NCBI GenBank assembly: GCA_029844215.1
Contig: CM056734.1
Coordinates: 17,928,501 to 17,992,500 of the forward strand
Length of the DNA stretch: 64,000 bases
From: Przewalskia tangutica
Taxonomy: Eukaryota > Streptophyta > Magnoliopsida > Solanales > Solanaceae
Direction of reading: 5' to 3'
In this document: one piece after another, positions 13,190 to 24,102 of the stretch
Layout of the letters: each line of letters begins with the position of its first letter
Numbering within the stretch: the stretch's first letter is position 1
Program-made: the position numbers and the translations under genes
Notes under the pieces: generated by a model
Told to the model about the DNA's origin: nothing
Databases searched by the model: none
What the model saw: only the letters and a program-made list of their open reading frames with translations

Positions 13190-14075
13190 CTATTCTCTTG
13201 ATAGTACTTTGAGTATATAAAAGAACGATTACCTTAAAAAGACACCGAGTCCCACAAATGGGCCGGGTTATGTTATGTGTAAAAAGACATCGAGTCCCAC
13301 AAATGGGTCGGGTTATGTTATGTGTAAAAAGACACCGAGTCCCACAAATGGGCCGGGTTATGTGTAAAAAGACACCGAGTCCCACAGATGGGTCGGGTTA
13401 TGTTATGTGTAAAAAGACACCGAGTCCCACAAATGGGCCGGGTTATGTTAAGTGTAAAAAGACACCGAGTCCCACAAATGGATCGGGTTATGTTATGTGT
13501 AAAAAGACACCGAGTCCCACAAATGGGACAGGTTATGTTATGTGTAAAAAGTCACTGAATCCCACAAATGGGCCGGCTTATGTTATGTGTAAAAGACACC
13601 GTAAATGGACCGGATTACGCTATATTGATAATTCCACCAAGTCCCTCACTAAAGGGCCGGGATACGTTATATCTATTCTCTTGATAGTACTTTGAGTATA
13701 TAAAAGAACGATTACCTTAAAAAGACATCGAGTCCCACAAATGGGCCGGGTTATGTTATGTGTAAAAAGACACTGAGTCCCACAAATGGGCCGGGTTATG
13801 TTATGTGTAAAAAGACACCGAGTCCCACAGATGGGCCGGGTTATGTTATGTGTAAAAAGACACCGAGTCCCACAAATGGATCGGGTTATGTTATGTGTAA
13901 AAAGACACTGAGTCTCACAAATGGGACAGGTTATGTTATGTGTAAAAAGTCACCGAATCTCACAAATGGGCCGGTTTATGTTATGTGTAAAAAGACACCG
14001 TAAATGGGCCGAATTACGCTATATTGATAATTCCACCAAGTCCCTCACTAAAGGGCCGGGATACGTTATATGAAA
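13190..14075. repeat. About 480-bp segmental duplication in the LTR, carrying a 45-bp minisatellite
   Basis: The segment starting tctattctcttgatagtact (about 13190) recurs at about 13670, and both copies run through the 45-bp array to the phrase ccaccaagtccctcactaaa (about 13635 and 14034). The copies differ mainly in repeat number. They lie inside the Tekay-like solo LTR. Confidence 0.7.
13230..14003. repeat. 45-bp tandem repeat, two blocks
   Basis: The unit is about 45 bp (aaaaagacaccgagtcccac then aaatgggccgggttatgtta then tgtgt). There are about eight units at 13230-13600 and six at 13720-14003, with substitutions and one shortened unit. Because 45 is divisible by 3 the array stays open in frame and translates as repeated KKTPSPTNGPGYVMC. 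I regard that as a by-product of unit length, not a protein. Confidence 0.85.
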
Positions 14076-14873
14076 ACAGATACGATGACTCTCATTTTTA
14101 TAAGGTACAATGGTACAGTGATACAAGGTACATTGGGCTTTTATTTTATATGGCACGGTTGGAGCTGGTAAGATTTTCATACTTGTCCCTGTCATCTTTT
14201 GGCCACTTATGGTTTATTTTTACTGTACTTTATGTTTACATACTTAGTACTTGTTGTACTGACCCCCTTCGGGGGGCTGCGTTTCATGCCGAAGGTTTAG
14301 GTACACAGTTTGGTGATCCTCGCTCTTAGGATCTCTACTCAGTCTTGAGAAAAACTCCATTATTTCGGAGGCTTGACATGTTGGTACGGACCCTGATATG
14401 GTAGGTTTATGTACATTCAGGGGTATGGCGGGGCCCTGTCCTATCATAGTTGTTGTCCAAACTCTTGAGTGCAGTATTCATATGCTGGCCGACTTGCGGG
14501 TAGTGGGCGATGGGCGGGCCGACCACTGGGATCGGGATATGCGGGCTCGGGGCGGGTCGGGACGGAGATGAGGCGGGTGGTGGGGCGGGCGGCGGGGCGG
14601 TACTAGCGATGCGATCTGTGTCCGTCCCGATCTGCATCCGGTGGGCGATCCCGCGGGCCAGGTCGGGGACGGGGCGGACTAAGGCGGGTTTTTTTTAAAT
14701 TTTTCCACTAAATTAAAAATACTAAATTACTAACAAAGTAACATATAGTCATATAGTGATAGTCATATAGTGATAGTCATATACTCATATTATACTATTA
14801 TAGTATTATACTCATATATATTTATAAACTAAATAATTAAACAAAGACAAAAAGAGTGTAAAAAAAATATTCC

Positions 14874-17456
14874 TGTTGACACCCAATTTTGACCAATCTT
14901 TTAGTCATTTCTTGCAATTTTAAGCATTTAGGACACCGCATTTTATCACAATTTTTGACATTTTTGTATATTTTTTACCTAACATTCTATGTTGTTTTAT
15001 TTTTGTAAATTGACATCATGTTTTTACTTTAATTAGGTATTAAACATTTTTAAATATTATGTTATTATTGTTGCGCGATCATTTTGTTTTACTAATTTTG
15101 CATCTCTTTAAATAATTAACTGACATCCCGTCTTTACTTTTAATCAGGCATTAAATATTTGCTAAATATTGTATTTTATTATTATTGCATCGGCATTTGC
15201 ATTTTAATAATTTTGTATCTTTAAATAATTTTCTTTTAAATAATTAATCAATTTTGCATTTTTTGCCAAACCAGTCCAGTCTAAGGCACAATCTGGACCA
15301 GTCCAATCTGCCAAAAACCGAAGCCCAAAATGAGGCCCAATACACCTTTCATCTTTTCTCTCCAATACTCAATACCCAATACCCAATACCCTAAGCCCAA
15401 TACCCAAAACCCTAAACCTAAATACCCCCTATAAATAAAACATTACCCCTCATTTAAAAAAGCTACCCTATTTCATTACCCAGCCGTCTACCCCTCTACC
15501 ATATTATTACCCACCAGCCGCAACACCGCTAAATAAAAAGAAGAGTCGCCCTAGCTCCTTCTCTTTTACCTTCAACCGTCGAGCCCAGCCGCCCCCTACT
15601 ACAAAAACCTCACCATCCCTCACATTCCCTAACCCTACTTCATCAAACCTCCCAGCCGTCTCTCCCCTCTCTCAAAACCTCCCAGCCGTCTATCCCCCTT
15701 AACTTTTCCAGTCGTCGACCCTCTCCTCTTCAGTCGACCACCACTGCAATACCCACCGCACGCCATTCCCGTCGACCCCTCTCATCTTCAGTCGACCACC
15801 ACTGCAATAATCCCGTCACCCTATTATTAACCCTAGCCGCCCCTATTATTACCCTACTTCATCAGCCCTCAGCCTCCCTCTTATATATTACCCGCTGCTC
15901 CCACTCTCACTTCCCTGTCGCCACTTATCACCTTCAACCCCCCATGACCCCCTTGTTATACAGCACCGTCTCTGCCTCGCCGGAGCTGACCACCGACGAC
16001 TGGCGGAGGCGTTGTTTGGTTCTTCTTTATGTGCTATTATGTATATTGTTGATTGTTGGACTGATTTTGTAATTTTGCATCTGGCCGGAGTTTTATAACT
16101 CCGACGACTTTGGGCTTTGGTTTTATTTTTGGTACCTGTGTTTACTTCGGTTAACGAATTGTTTTTTTCGGCAAGAAATCGTTATCTTCAACGAATCCCG
16201 TTATTATCATTTCATGGCTGCCTTTACACTTTCCTTCATCGATTCTTGCTGCTATTGTGATCTTGGTCACTAAAGCTTCCACTGGTTATACCCTTTTCTC
16301 TTTATAAATTGTTGTTGCTCGTTTGGCTATTGCCTATCCACTGTGTTGTTGGATTCGAATCTGGTTGCTGTTGTGATATTTTTCTCGTTAATGTTCTACT
16401 GGTTATACCCATTTTTATGAACAGTTGTGTTGCTCGTTTGGCTATTGCCCGACTACTGTTTTGCTGGGTTTGAATCTTGCTACTGCTGTGATTTTGCTCA
16501 CTAATGTTTTACTGATTACACTATTTTTGAACTATTGTGTTTCTCCTTTGGCTATTGCCCCGTTAATATTTTTTTAGATTCGATCAGTTTGGCCCCTTTG
16601 TTACTTTATTAAATTGATATTGAACATGATACTACACTTGGCCAATGAAAAAGTTATCCGTCGATTTTTGAGGCCTCCACAGTTGCAAAGACAGAAAATA
16701 AAATAAATGAAGCTTTCCGGGCAATGATGATTTCTTCCACTTACACCGGATAACCAACGCTACTGCAAGGCGAATGCTCGCGTGCATGATTGTTTAAAGT
16801 CCCACTTTATATTTTTATATCTGAGCCCTCCGTGTTTAAAACTATTATTGTTTTGGCACGGATCTGAAAGTTTTATTTATTTTATTAATTTTAGCAATAT
16901 TGGCCGATTAAGGAATCTCCGTCTGATTTCCAAGGCCTTCCCTGTACAAAAGACGGATTTATTTTGGCTTTACTTATTAATTCTTGTTATTGTTTTTTTA
17001 AAATTGTTTATTCTATTACTAACACTTTTACTAAGTGTTTATGCAGGTACCCGGAGATCATCTTGTGCAGAAGACCTAAAAAGGGTTAAAAGGATGTCCT
17101 GGAATTTTATCTTATGTAGTATTCAATTTTAGTTTTATTATTCTGTATCTCATTTTATTTTAATTGTAAGTTATGTAAAAATGCTTAGAATATGTAGAAT
17201 AAAAGTCAATATATAATTAACCTAGGTTTGAACGGATAACCGCAAGTTAGCGGATCTTAGGATAATAAAGAACCCTGATCCAGAATCTCATTAATTTCGC
17301 AGACCATTAAATGGAGATTAATTGCAGCATTTTTTGCAATAAATCAAGTGTCCTAATTCACTTAAATAATTAGGTGGCGACTCATTTAAATACATTTAGG
17401 AATCATACCATACGTAGTACTCCCGTTTTCGACTCCAGTTAAAATGGGGTGTTACA
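14874..17456 (+). mobile_element. Ogre/Tat-like solo LTR, 2.6 kb
   Basis: It starts TGTTGACACCCAATTTTGAC and ends AAAATGGGGTGTTACA, flanked by the perfect TSD ATTCC (14869-14873 and 17457-17461). It is the inverted relative of the LTRs at 28323-30657, 38515-40558 and 45171-47286. A C-rich block at 15350-15950, ending in coding-like GC-rich DNA, corresponds to the leader region of the family. No internal domain remains. Confidence 0.8.
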
Positions 17457-17702
17457 ATTCCAAGACTATTTTTGTGTCTCTTATATTATTAATTATTTCA
17501 TTGAAATATACAAGATTCAGAATTACAACATTGTCGTGTACTGTTGAGATTTGAGAGATTATAGATTGTAAGAAGATTTGTGAGAAATAAGAAGAGAAAA
17601 TGAGGTATTTATAGTTGGAAAATTGGGTTAAAGTGTAAATATAATAACTTAGGGGTTAAAAATAAATATAAAGGGGATAGGGGGGGTTGGGGGAGTGGGG
17701 GA

Positions 17703-17770
17703 AGCCAAAAATGGTCGTTGCAATAACGGCCAAAATGTAATTGGTCGTTATTGCAACGGTTATTTTTGGC
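17703..17770. repeat. Inverted repeat (hairpin) in the hAT relic
   Basis: Arms of about 28 bases, gccaaaaatggtcgttgcaa... and ...ttgcaacggttatttttggc, are separated by about 11 bases and pair with few mismatches. It lies just inside the GC-rich terminal zone of the hAT relic. Confidence 0.7.
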
Positions 17771-18160
17771 AAGTGGCGGGACCGGGACGGGTCGGGTCCT
17801 ACCGGGACCGGGTCGGGAGGGACCATACCATGTCCCATCCCGGTTCGAGCCCCGGACCCGCTATTTTTTTTTAAATTTAAACGGGGCCGGGACCGGGTCA
17901 GGACAGGGCCGGGACCGGGTCGGGATCAGGTCGGCCAGGCCCACTGGCCAGCCCTACTTTCGGGAGTTGTGTATATATGTTGTTGGCCAGTTGTACTACT
18001 GTGTTGTAGGAAAGTTCCCGTTTATATATATAGCGGCAGTCTCATCGGTTTGCCTTGTTGCTACATATTTCATTTATTATTTGGCCTCTGTCTTGTGAGT
18101 GTATAAGAAGGGGTGCCCAGGTAGGACACCAGTCGCGGACCCGGGGTTTGGATCGTGACA

Positions 18161-18610
18161 GGTGGGGTGGGGTAGAGGTAGGGCGGGGGTAAGAAAAAAA
18201 TTCATATTTTTTTTTTTTTTTTTTTTATAAAAGTAACAAAACATATGAAATAGAAATTTGAGGATGGGCAGGGCAATGGGGTAGGGTGGGGGTAAGATAA
18301 AAAATTATATTTTTTATTTTTTTTTATAAAAATAACAAAAAATATGAAATAGAAATTTGATGATGGGATAGGGCAATCGGGTGAGGTGGGGGTAGGGTGA
18401 GGGTAAGAATTTTTTTTATATTTTCAATCATTTTTTATAAAAGTAACAAAAAATATGAAATGGAAATTTGAGGATGGTGTAGGGCAATGGGGTGGGGTTG
18501 GGGATAGGGCGGTGGTAGAAAAAAATTCATATTTTTATAAAAGTAAAAAAAAATATGACATAAAAATTTGAGGATGGGGTAGGTGTGGGTAGGGCGGGGG
18601 TAGGTTTGGA
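18161..18610. repeat. Minisatellite array, right part
   Basis: Continuation of the roughly 110-bp array at 6681-6938, with unit starts (aaat-g-aaatttg) at about 18246, 18348, 18459 and 18562. It begins with the TSD copy GGTGG of the nested solo LTR, so the array was continuous before that insertion. Confidence 0.75.
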
Positions 18611-18967
18611 CATATTTGAGTCATTGACTATCATATTGTCGTTACATTTCTTATGTACAATATAATATTATTTTTTGATTAAATGTTGAAATTAAATAAT
18701 TTTAAAAAAAATTATTAAATTGTAAAGATATACTAATTTTTAGAAACATATGATAGAAAAGAATATTTTAAATAGTTTTAAATCTCTTAAAAAGAATATT
18801 CTAGTAAATTTGCATAAATGTTGATCAAACAGGAAACTGTTTCTGTTTCTCAGAAGCACTTCTATAATTATAGACCAAACACCCTAACTGATTCTCCAGA
18901 TACAGTTTCTGCAGAACTACTTCTGAGAAACTGAAACACCTTTCCAGAAGTTTGGCCAAACAGACTC

Positions 18968-19080
18968 TTAGCATACAATAATTGACACGTGAATTCGCAG
19001 TTTTATGATACCCGATATCTAAGTTTAATTTTTTTTATTCCTATATGACAGATTAAATGACATCTTTACCCTTGATCATC
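18968..19080. repeat. Direct repeat, copy 1 (upstream of malate synthase)
   Basis: About 100 bp reading ttagcatacaataattgaca...ttatgatacc...cctatatgacagatta. A diverged copy lies at 19978-20070. No TE ends are seen; this looks like a local duplication. Confidence 0.6.
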
Positions 19081-19101
19081 AATTCTTCACTCTTCTATAT
19101 A

Positions 19102-19357
19102 CTCCTTTGTCACAAAATACTTGTCATGTTTCTATTTTTAAAAGTCAATTTAACTAAATCTTAAAGTTAAATTAGATCAAATTTAATATTTTAAAGTTTA
19201 AATTTAAATTTTTGAAAATTATACAAAAAGTACTATAAGTTGTAATTCTTTTCATAATAATATGATGAAAAAATAAAATTTAAAATATTGATTAAAGTTC
19301 ATATAGTTTGACTCTTAAAAAACGTAATGTGATAAATATTCTAAGACAGAGAAAGAG
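19102..19357. mobile_element. Stowaway-like MITE (Tc1/mariner)
   Basis: A 256-bp AT-rich element with inverted ends ctcctttgtcacaaaatact and, reversed, ctctttctctgtcttagaat, flanked by TA at 19100-19101 and 19358-19359. No coding capacity. Confidence 0.65.
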
Positions 19358-19395
19358 TATCTACTAAACTTAAATAGTAGTTCAATTCCTACGCT

Positions 19396-19606
19396 TTTTT
19401 TGTTGACGAAGGAACCCGCAGCCGCTACTCTTTCGAGTGCGCACAGGGTAAACCCCGGACTGACGCAGTAGCCTGCAAACCACGTCAGCCATGTAAACCA
19501 CACTTGGCAAGTCATGTGTGACATGCTCAACCAAGAAGGTTTATGCAGGGGATCGAACTCGTGACCTTGCGGTCCCGCTATTTCTCTTCTTTCTGCTACC
19601 TCATGT
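19396..19606 (-). mobile_element. tRNA-derived SINE with about 16-bp TSD
   Basis: Read on the minus strand it has a B-box-like ggtcacgagttcgatcccc near its 5' end, a GC-rich body (gtccggggtttaccctg, gtagcggctgcgggttcc) and an A-rich tail (poly-T at 19396-19401 on the plus strand). It is flanked by a direct repeat ttcaattcctacgctt at 19381-19396 and 19607-19622. It is about 210 bp, as expected for a plant SINE. Confidence 0.8.
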
Positions 19607-19977
19607 TTCAATTCCTACGCTTGAGTATATATAATAGTGAATGCATCAATTCAATATATGCTTCACTTATATCTGAGTGATGAAATATCAAGGTAAAAAT
19701 TGGTAAAAAAAACTTTATCCAGTTTTATTCAACTTCAAATCAAAAACATATATTAAATTATACTTAGTATATTTTTAATTTAGTGAATCGAAGAAAGTAA
19801 TAACACTAAATAATTCAAGAATTATTAATCTCAAGATAACTTTATCCACATGCCAAACGACCCTCCTAAATTAGAAACAAGTAAAGGCGTAGGAGGGAAA
19901 AAGTAGAGAAATAGGAACAAGTAAATTCGAATATCTAAGAAAAACAATAATAGAGGAAAACGTACGTACCTTCATGG

Positions 19978-20070
19978 TTAGCATGCAATTGACACGTGAA
20001 ACACTAATTTTATGATACCCAATTTAAATTAACCTTAATCCCTATATGACAGATTTAAATGTCACTTTAT
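19978..20070. repeat. Direct repeat, copy 2
   Basis: Reads ttagcatgcaattgacacgt...ttatgatacccaa...cctatatgacagattt and matches 18968-19080 with indels. The two copies bracket the Stowaway MITE and the SINE, about 1 kb apart. Confidence 0.6.
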
Positions 20071-20084
20071 AGTTGGTCGCGTAG

Positions 20085-20245
20085 GAGGCAGAAAGGCATC
20101 GAGTTTCACGAAGCTTAATTCACACACACGACTGTGGTTTCTTATTGACGTGGTTTGCGGTATTGCATACACCCGGCGTTTACCCAGTGCACACTTGTAA
20201 AAAAAATAGCGGCTGCTGGTTCTCCCGTCATAAAAAAAAATCTAA
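20085..20245 (+). mobile_element. SINE copy, diverged, plus orientation
   Basis: The body (gacgtggtttgcggtattgc, cggcgtttacccagtgcaca, gcggctgctggttctccc) matches the SINE at 19396-19606 in opposite orientation and ends in an A-rich tail at about 20230-20240. The 5' head is degraded and the TSD is unclear. Confidence 0.65.
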
Positions 20246-20606
20246 TTTTATTTGATTATTAGTTTCGCATTATCTAAATCTAGTAGTCCTCCGTGTCAAA
20301 CAGAACTGTACGTACATTTTGCAGATCTGTTTTCCATCATTGTGGAAAGATTATAGGGAATGTTACACAGACGTTGACAAGGAGTACAATATATGATAAT
20401 AGATGCATGAATATGAAATGCCAACCAAGTACTATCAAGCACCTATCGATAAGGGGTAAAGAGGACAGAAGAAAGAAGATAAAGAGTCTTTTGAACCAAG
20501 CACATATTGATAAGCTGCTTGCCACCATTAAAATATACTATATAGAAAATAATGAAATTAGTAGCTAAATTTTACAAATCTAGCTCTAAAGCTCCTGTTC
20601 CCGCCC

Positions 20607-20615
20607 TTTATATAG
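20607..20615 (+). promoter_or_regulatory. TATA box of malate synthase
   Basis: TTTATATAG lies about 62-70 bases before the ATG at 20677, in the right place for transcription to start near 20640 and give a leader of about 35-40 bases. Based on position and motif only. Confidence 0.55.
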
Positions 20616-20676
20616 CTGCTACCTACATTATTGAGAAATAATAACTGTTTTTTGTAAGTACCAAAAGAAGAAGAAA

Positions 20677-23612
20677 ATGGCTAGCTTTGAGACATTCCTT
20701 CCACCCCATAACTCTGTTCAAATAAAGAAGAGTGGAATTATGGGTTATGATGTGCCTCAAGGAGTTGATATTCGGGGAAGATATGATCCTGAATTTTCCA
20801 AGATTTTAACCAAGTATGCCTTGCAATTTGTTGCTGGTTTGCAGAGGGAATTCAGGAACCACATTAAGTATGCTATAGAGTGTAGGAAGGAGGCTAAAAG
20901 TAGGTATAATAATGGAGCGTTATCGGGTTTTGATCCGACTACCAAATATATTAGCGAAGGAGACTGGATGTGTGCTCCTGTGCCGCAGGCGGTGGCTGAT
21001 CGAAGGGTGGAGATTACTGGACCAGTCGAAAGGAAGATGGTCATCGATGCCCTTAATTCTGGAGCCAAAGTCTTCATGGTATGCCAATCTCCTCTCACGA
21101 GTTTAATACTTCTCGTTATTCTTAAGTGACTTGATTTTATATATACTAATCATGTAAAAAAATCAAGTCACTTACAAGTACTAAAAGTATTAATCCATAA
21201 AGAGATTAGTAACGTCAAAAGTAAGTCAAGCTACCTGCTACAATGAGTTAAACTTACGATAAGTAAGACTAACGTTTTAATATGTATATAAGTAAATCTG
21301 GTGTTTCATAATACCATTCTAATTCATTTAGTTAATATATTTCTTGACTAAAAGTGCAACTAGTATTGACTAGAAAATTTTGGCCTCAAGCTTTAAAACA
21401 GGGGAAAGAAAACTTGGGTATTTCACGTAGCCATAACAAAGTGATTTTTTATACAATAGTCACCTCACTGAAGTGATTACGCTTGATGTATGAATAACGA
21501 TTTATCAGCTAATAATTGAATAGAAGAACTCTCATATTTATAAAAAAGAAAATAGTTTCATAGTAATGGTAAAGTTTAGTAGTAGATCAATGTTAGAATT
21601 ACTTAGAATGAGTGAATGGCTTGATAGCTTAATTATAGATATACTCCATATGAACAGAAAATTGCGGGAAAAGCCAGTATGAATTACGTTGAAGGAAATA
21701 ATTTAGAGGGTGTTTGGATTGACTTTTTAAAAGTGACCTATAAGCTAAAAGCTAAAAGCCATAAATTGGTTCTACCAAACTTCTGGCTTTTAGCTTATTT
21801 TTGTACTTTTCGACTCTAAAAATAAGTGTTTAAAAACACTGGAAGCATATTTCAAGCTATTGGCTTATAGAAAATAGCTTATAAGCCAAAAAACACTTAA
21901 AATAAGTCAATCCAGACACCCTCTTAAGCAAAAATAGTGGTAGCACTGGACCTTTATATAAGTAATTTACCTCAATTTGGACTGGAAGCATATACAAAAT
22001 ATGTGCATTTTGGTTTTCTTCCTACATATTAGAGTGATGCAGTTCATAGACTTAACTGATATAACATTACACAGGCGGACATTGAAGATTCACTGTCACC
22101 AAGCTGGGAGAATCTAATGAGAGGATATATAAATTTGAGGGATGCGGTAAATGGAACAATAACATACCATGATCAAGCTAGAAACAAAGTGTACAAACTG
22201 AATGATCAGACAGCTAAGCTATTTGTGCGCCCAAGAGGATGGCATTTGCCAGAAGCTCACATCTTCATTCATGGTGAGCCTGCCACTGGTTGCCTTGTCG
22301 ATTTCCGCCTCTATTTTTTCCACAACTATGCCAACTTCCGCAAGACACAAGGACAGGGCTTTGGACCCTTTTTCTACCTTCCCAAAATGGAACATTCTAG
22401 GTTAGTTGTGTTCTTGTTAGTTAATTTAAATAGTTTTGAGAATTATATTTCAAGAAAATATAACAGTACTTGTTTTGCTTGAACAGGGAAGCTAGAATAT
22501 GGAACAATGTGTTTGAGAGGGCAGAGAAATGGGCTGGAATTGAGAGAGGAAGCATTAGAGCCACTGTCCTAATTGAAACACTTCCAGCTGTGTTTCAAAT
22601 GAATGAAATCTTGTATGAACTGAGGGACCATTCTGTTGGCCTCAACTGTGGTAGATGGGATTACATGTTCAGCTATCTCAAGACTTTCCAGGCCCATCCA
22701 GATCGCCTGCTCCCTGATAGAGTTCAAGTTGGCATGGCTCAACACTTTATGAGGAGTTACTTCGACTTCTGTCATAAGCATGGCGTCCATGCTATGGGAG
22801 GCATGGTATGTTCAGTATTAATCCAACTTCTTTTTCAAATTTTATATTCTTTTATTTCATTTTACACAAGCAATTTTATATTGTTATGACTATGAACTCA
22901 AATAAAATGCATAAATTGAAATATTATTATACATGATCATTGAATCCATGAAATAGGCAGTCATATTCCAAATAAAGATGAACCAACCGCTAATGAGGCA
23001 GCATTGGAATTTGTAAGGAAGGGTAAGCTGAGAGAAGTGAAGGCAGGGCATGATGGAACATGGGTTGCTCACCCTGGCCTAATTCCAACCTGCATGGAAG
23101 TCTTCAATAGCAACATGGTCGACGCTCCTAACCAAATTCATTCCATGAAGCGCCAAGATGCATCCGTCCTAAGTGAAGAAGACCTATTGCAGAGGCCGGT
23201 AGGGGTCCGAACCATGGAGGGATTCCGGCTGAACACCCGAGTGGGAATCCAGTACTTAGCAAACTGGCTAACAGGGGTTGGTTGTGTCCCTCTTTACAAC
23301 TTCATGGAAGATGCTGCCGTAGCTGAGATTAGCAGAGTCCAAAACTGGCAGTGGCTGAAATATGAAGCCGAATTGGATGGAGATGTACGTGGGGTGAAAG
23401 TGAACTTAGAGCTGTTTGGAAGAGTGGTTGAAGAAGAGATGGCTAGAATCAAGAGAGAAGTAGGAACAGAGAAATTCATGAAGGGAATGTACAAGGAGGC
23501 TGGCAAATTATTCATAAAGCAATGCACTGCCCCGGTCTTGGATGATTTTATGACTCTTGATGCCTACAATTACATCGTTATTCATCATCCTATTGGATCA
23601 TCCCGGCTCTAA
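20677..23612 (+). CDS. MLS: Malate synthase, glyoxysomal (four exons; frame break at exon 3/4)
   Basis: Malate synthase condenses glyoxylate with acetyl-CoA to malate in the glyoxylate cycle of peroxisomes (glyoxysomes), used when oil reserves are mobilised. Exons: 20677-21078, 22075-22400, 22487-22805, 22957-23612, all with GT-AG introns. Visible family motifs: VFM-ADIEDS across the exon 1/2 junction (residues about 132-140), RPRGWHLPE (186-194), IETLPA (272-277), GLNCGRWDY (294-302) and MEDAA (about 466-470, which holds the likely catalytic Asp of the family). The C-terminus SRL is a type-1 peroxisomal signal. The length would be about 567 residues, normal for plants. Oddity: joining 22805 to 22957 shifts the frame by one base, giving a stop at 23014-23016 and a 368-residue product lacking MEDAA and SRL. 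Using a GT at 22810-22811 as donor would restore the frame with one extra residue. Otherwise it is a one-base deletion or a sequence error. The start is the only ATG in frame with the conserved N-terminus. Confidence 0.93.
21716..21923. mobile_element. Tourist-like MITE in malate synthase intron 1
   Basis: A 208-bp element with inverted ends gagggtgtttggattgactt and, reversed, gagggtgtctggattgactt, flanked by TTA at 21713-21715 and 21924-21926. It lies within the 996-bp first intron and does not touch splice sites. Confidence 0.85.
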
Positions 23613-24102
23613 ATGTTGCATTTTTGCTGTTAGATCAATTTGTTGTCCCTGTATTGTGACTACTATTATTCTTCCAGCAATTATGAAATGAAATGAAAAT
23701 CTGTTTTTATGGAGATAGGTTATTTTCCAAATGCCCTCTTGTTCAGATTTGGTTTTCTATCTGCTATCTATATTGTGAGTGTAACTGCTATCTTTCCTTG
23801 TAATAATAAAGACATTTTTTCATATTTGTTCTTTCTTTTCTAGTACGTATGAACCTCTAATTTGAAGGGCTAATGTTTTCTATCTGTGCATATATAGTAT
23901 AGTAAGATAAACACATACATATATTATCTTGACATTTGTGTTATATTTTGATTGAATTCATAACACTACAGGAGTTGGATTAGTTTAAATCCAAATTTAA
24001 AGCGTTCATGCAAAGCTTGTACGAAAAATTAATTACAAGTGGATCATATTTTCACTTACATAAATCATAACCTGATCACTATGTGTTAAGCAATGTAAAT
24101 AT
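23613..24102. other. 3' flank of malate synthase
   Basis: Contains the presumed 3' UTR. AATAAA-like signals are seen near 23803 (aataataaagac), in an A/T-rich context suitable for polyadenylation. No gene or TE end is seen between here and the partial gene copy. Confidence 0.4.

Larger units (their letters stand above)
14476..17956 (-). mobile_element. hAT relic (non-autonomous), split by a solo LTR
   Basis: GC-rich terminal zones at 14476-14690 and 17760-17956 flank AT-rich DNA. The right end reversed is TAGGGCTGGCCAGTGGGCC, a hAT-like terminus. The stretch beside the nested LTR reversed reads aatataagagacacaaaaat, nearly the same as 1637-1656 in the first hAT relic, so the families match and this copy is inverted. 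No transposase remains. The left boundary is approximate and no 8-bp TSD was found. Confidence 0.6.
6939..18160 (+). mobile_element. Ty3/gypsy solo LTR (Tekay/Del-like) with nested insertions
   Basis: It starts TGTTACACCCTG and ends GGATCGTGACA, flanked by the 5-bp TSD GGTGG (6934-6938 and 18161-18165). With the nested elements 7792-11581 and 14476-17956 removed, about 3.9 kb remains, with no internal coding region, so it is a solo LTR left by recombination. The lineage name is inferred from general resemblance to Solanaceae chromovirus LTRs (for example tgtactgacccccttc at about 14256); the boundaries are direct observation. Confidence 0.7.
6461..18967. mobile_element. Tourist-like element carrying a minisatellite, split by a nested LTR
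   Basis: The left end ggtggtatttagccaaactt and the reversed right end gagtctgtttggccaaactt are inverted repeats, flanked by TTA at 6458-6460 and 18968-18970. Without the nested insertion at 6939-18160 and one copy of its TSD it is about 1.3 kb and consists mostly of the roughly 110-bp minisatellite. The TTA TSD points to PIF/Harbinger. Confidence 0.6.

Noticed and set aside
13258..13695. 145-codon open frame of repeated KKTPSPTNGPGYVMC
   Set aside because: It arises because the tandem unit is 45 bp and lacks stops in one frame; it lies within an LTR and has no flanking gene structure.
13230..14003. Regular repeats that might suggest a CRISPR array
   Set aside because: Head-to-tail 45-bp units with no unique spacers, in a plant retrotransposon LTR.
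20293..20568. 91-codon frame just upstream of malate synthase
   Set aside because: Lies in the promoter region; the duplicated flank at 36945-37290 does not keep the frame open.
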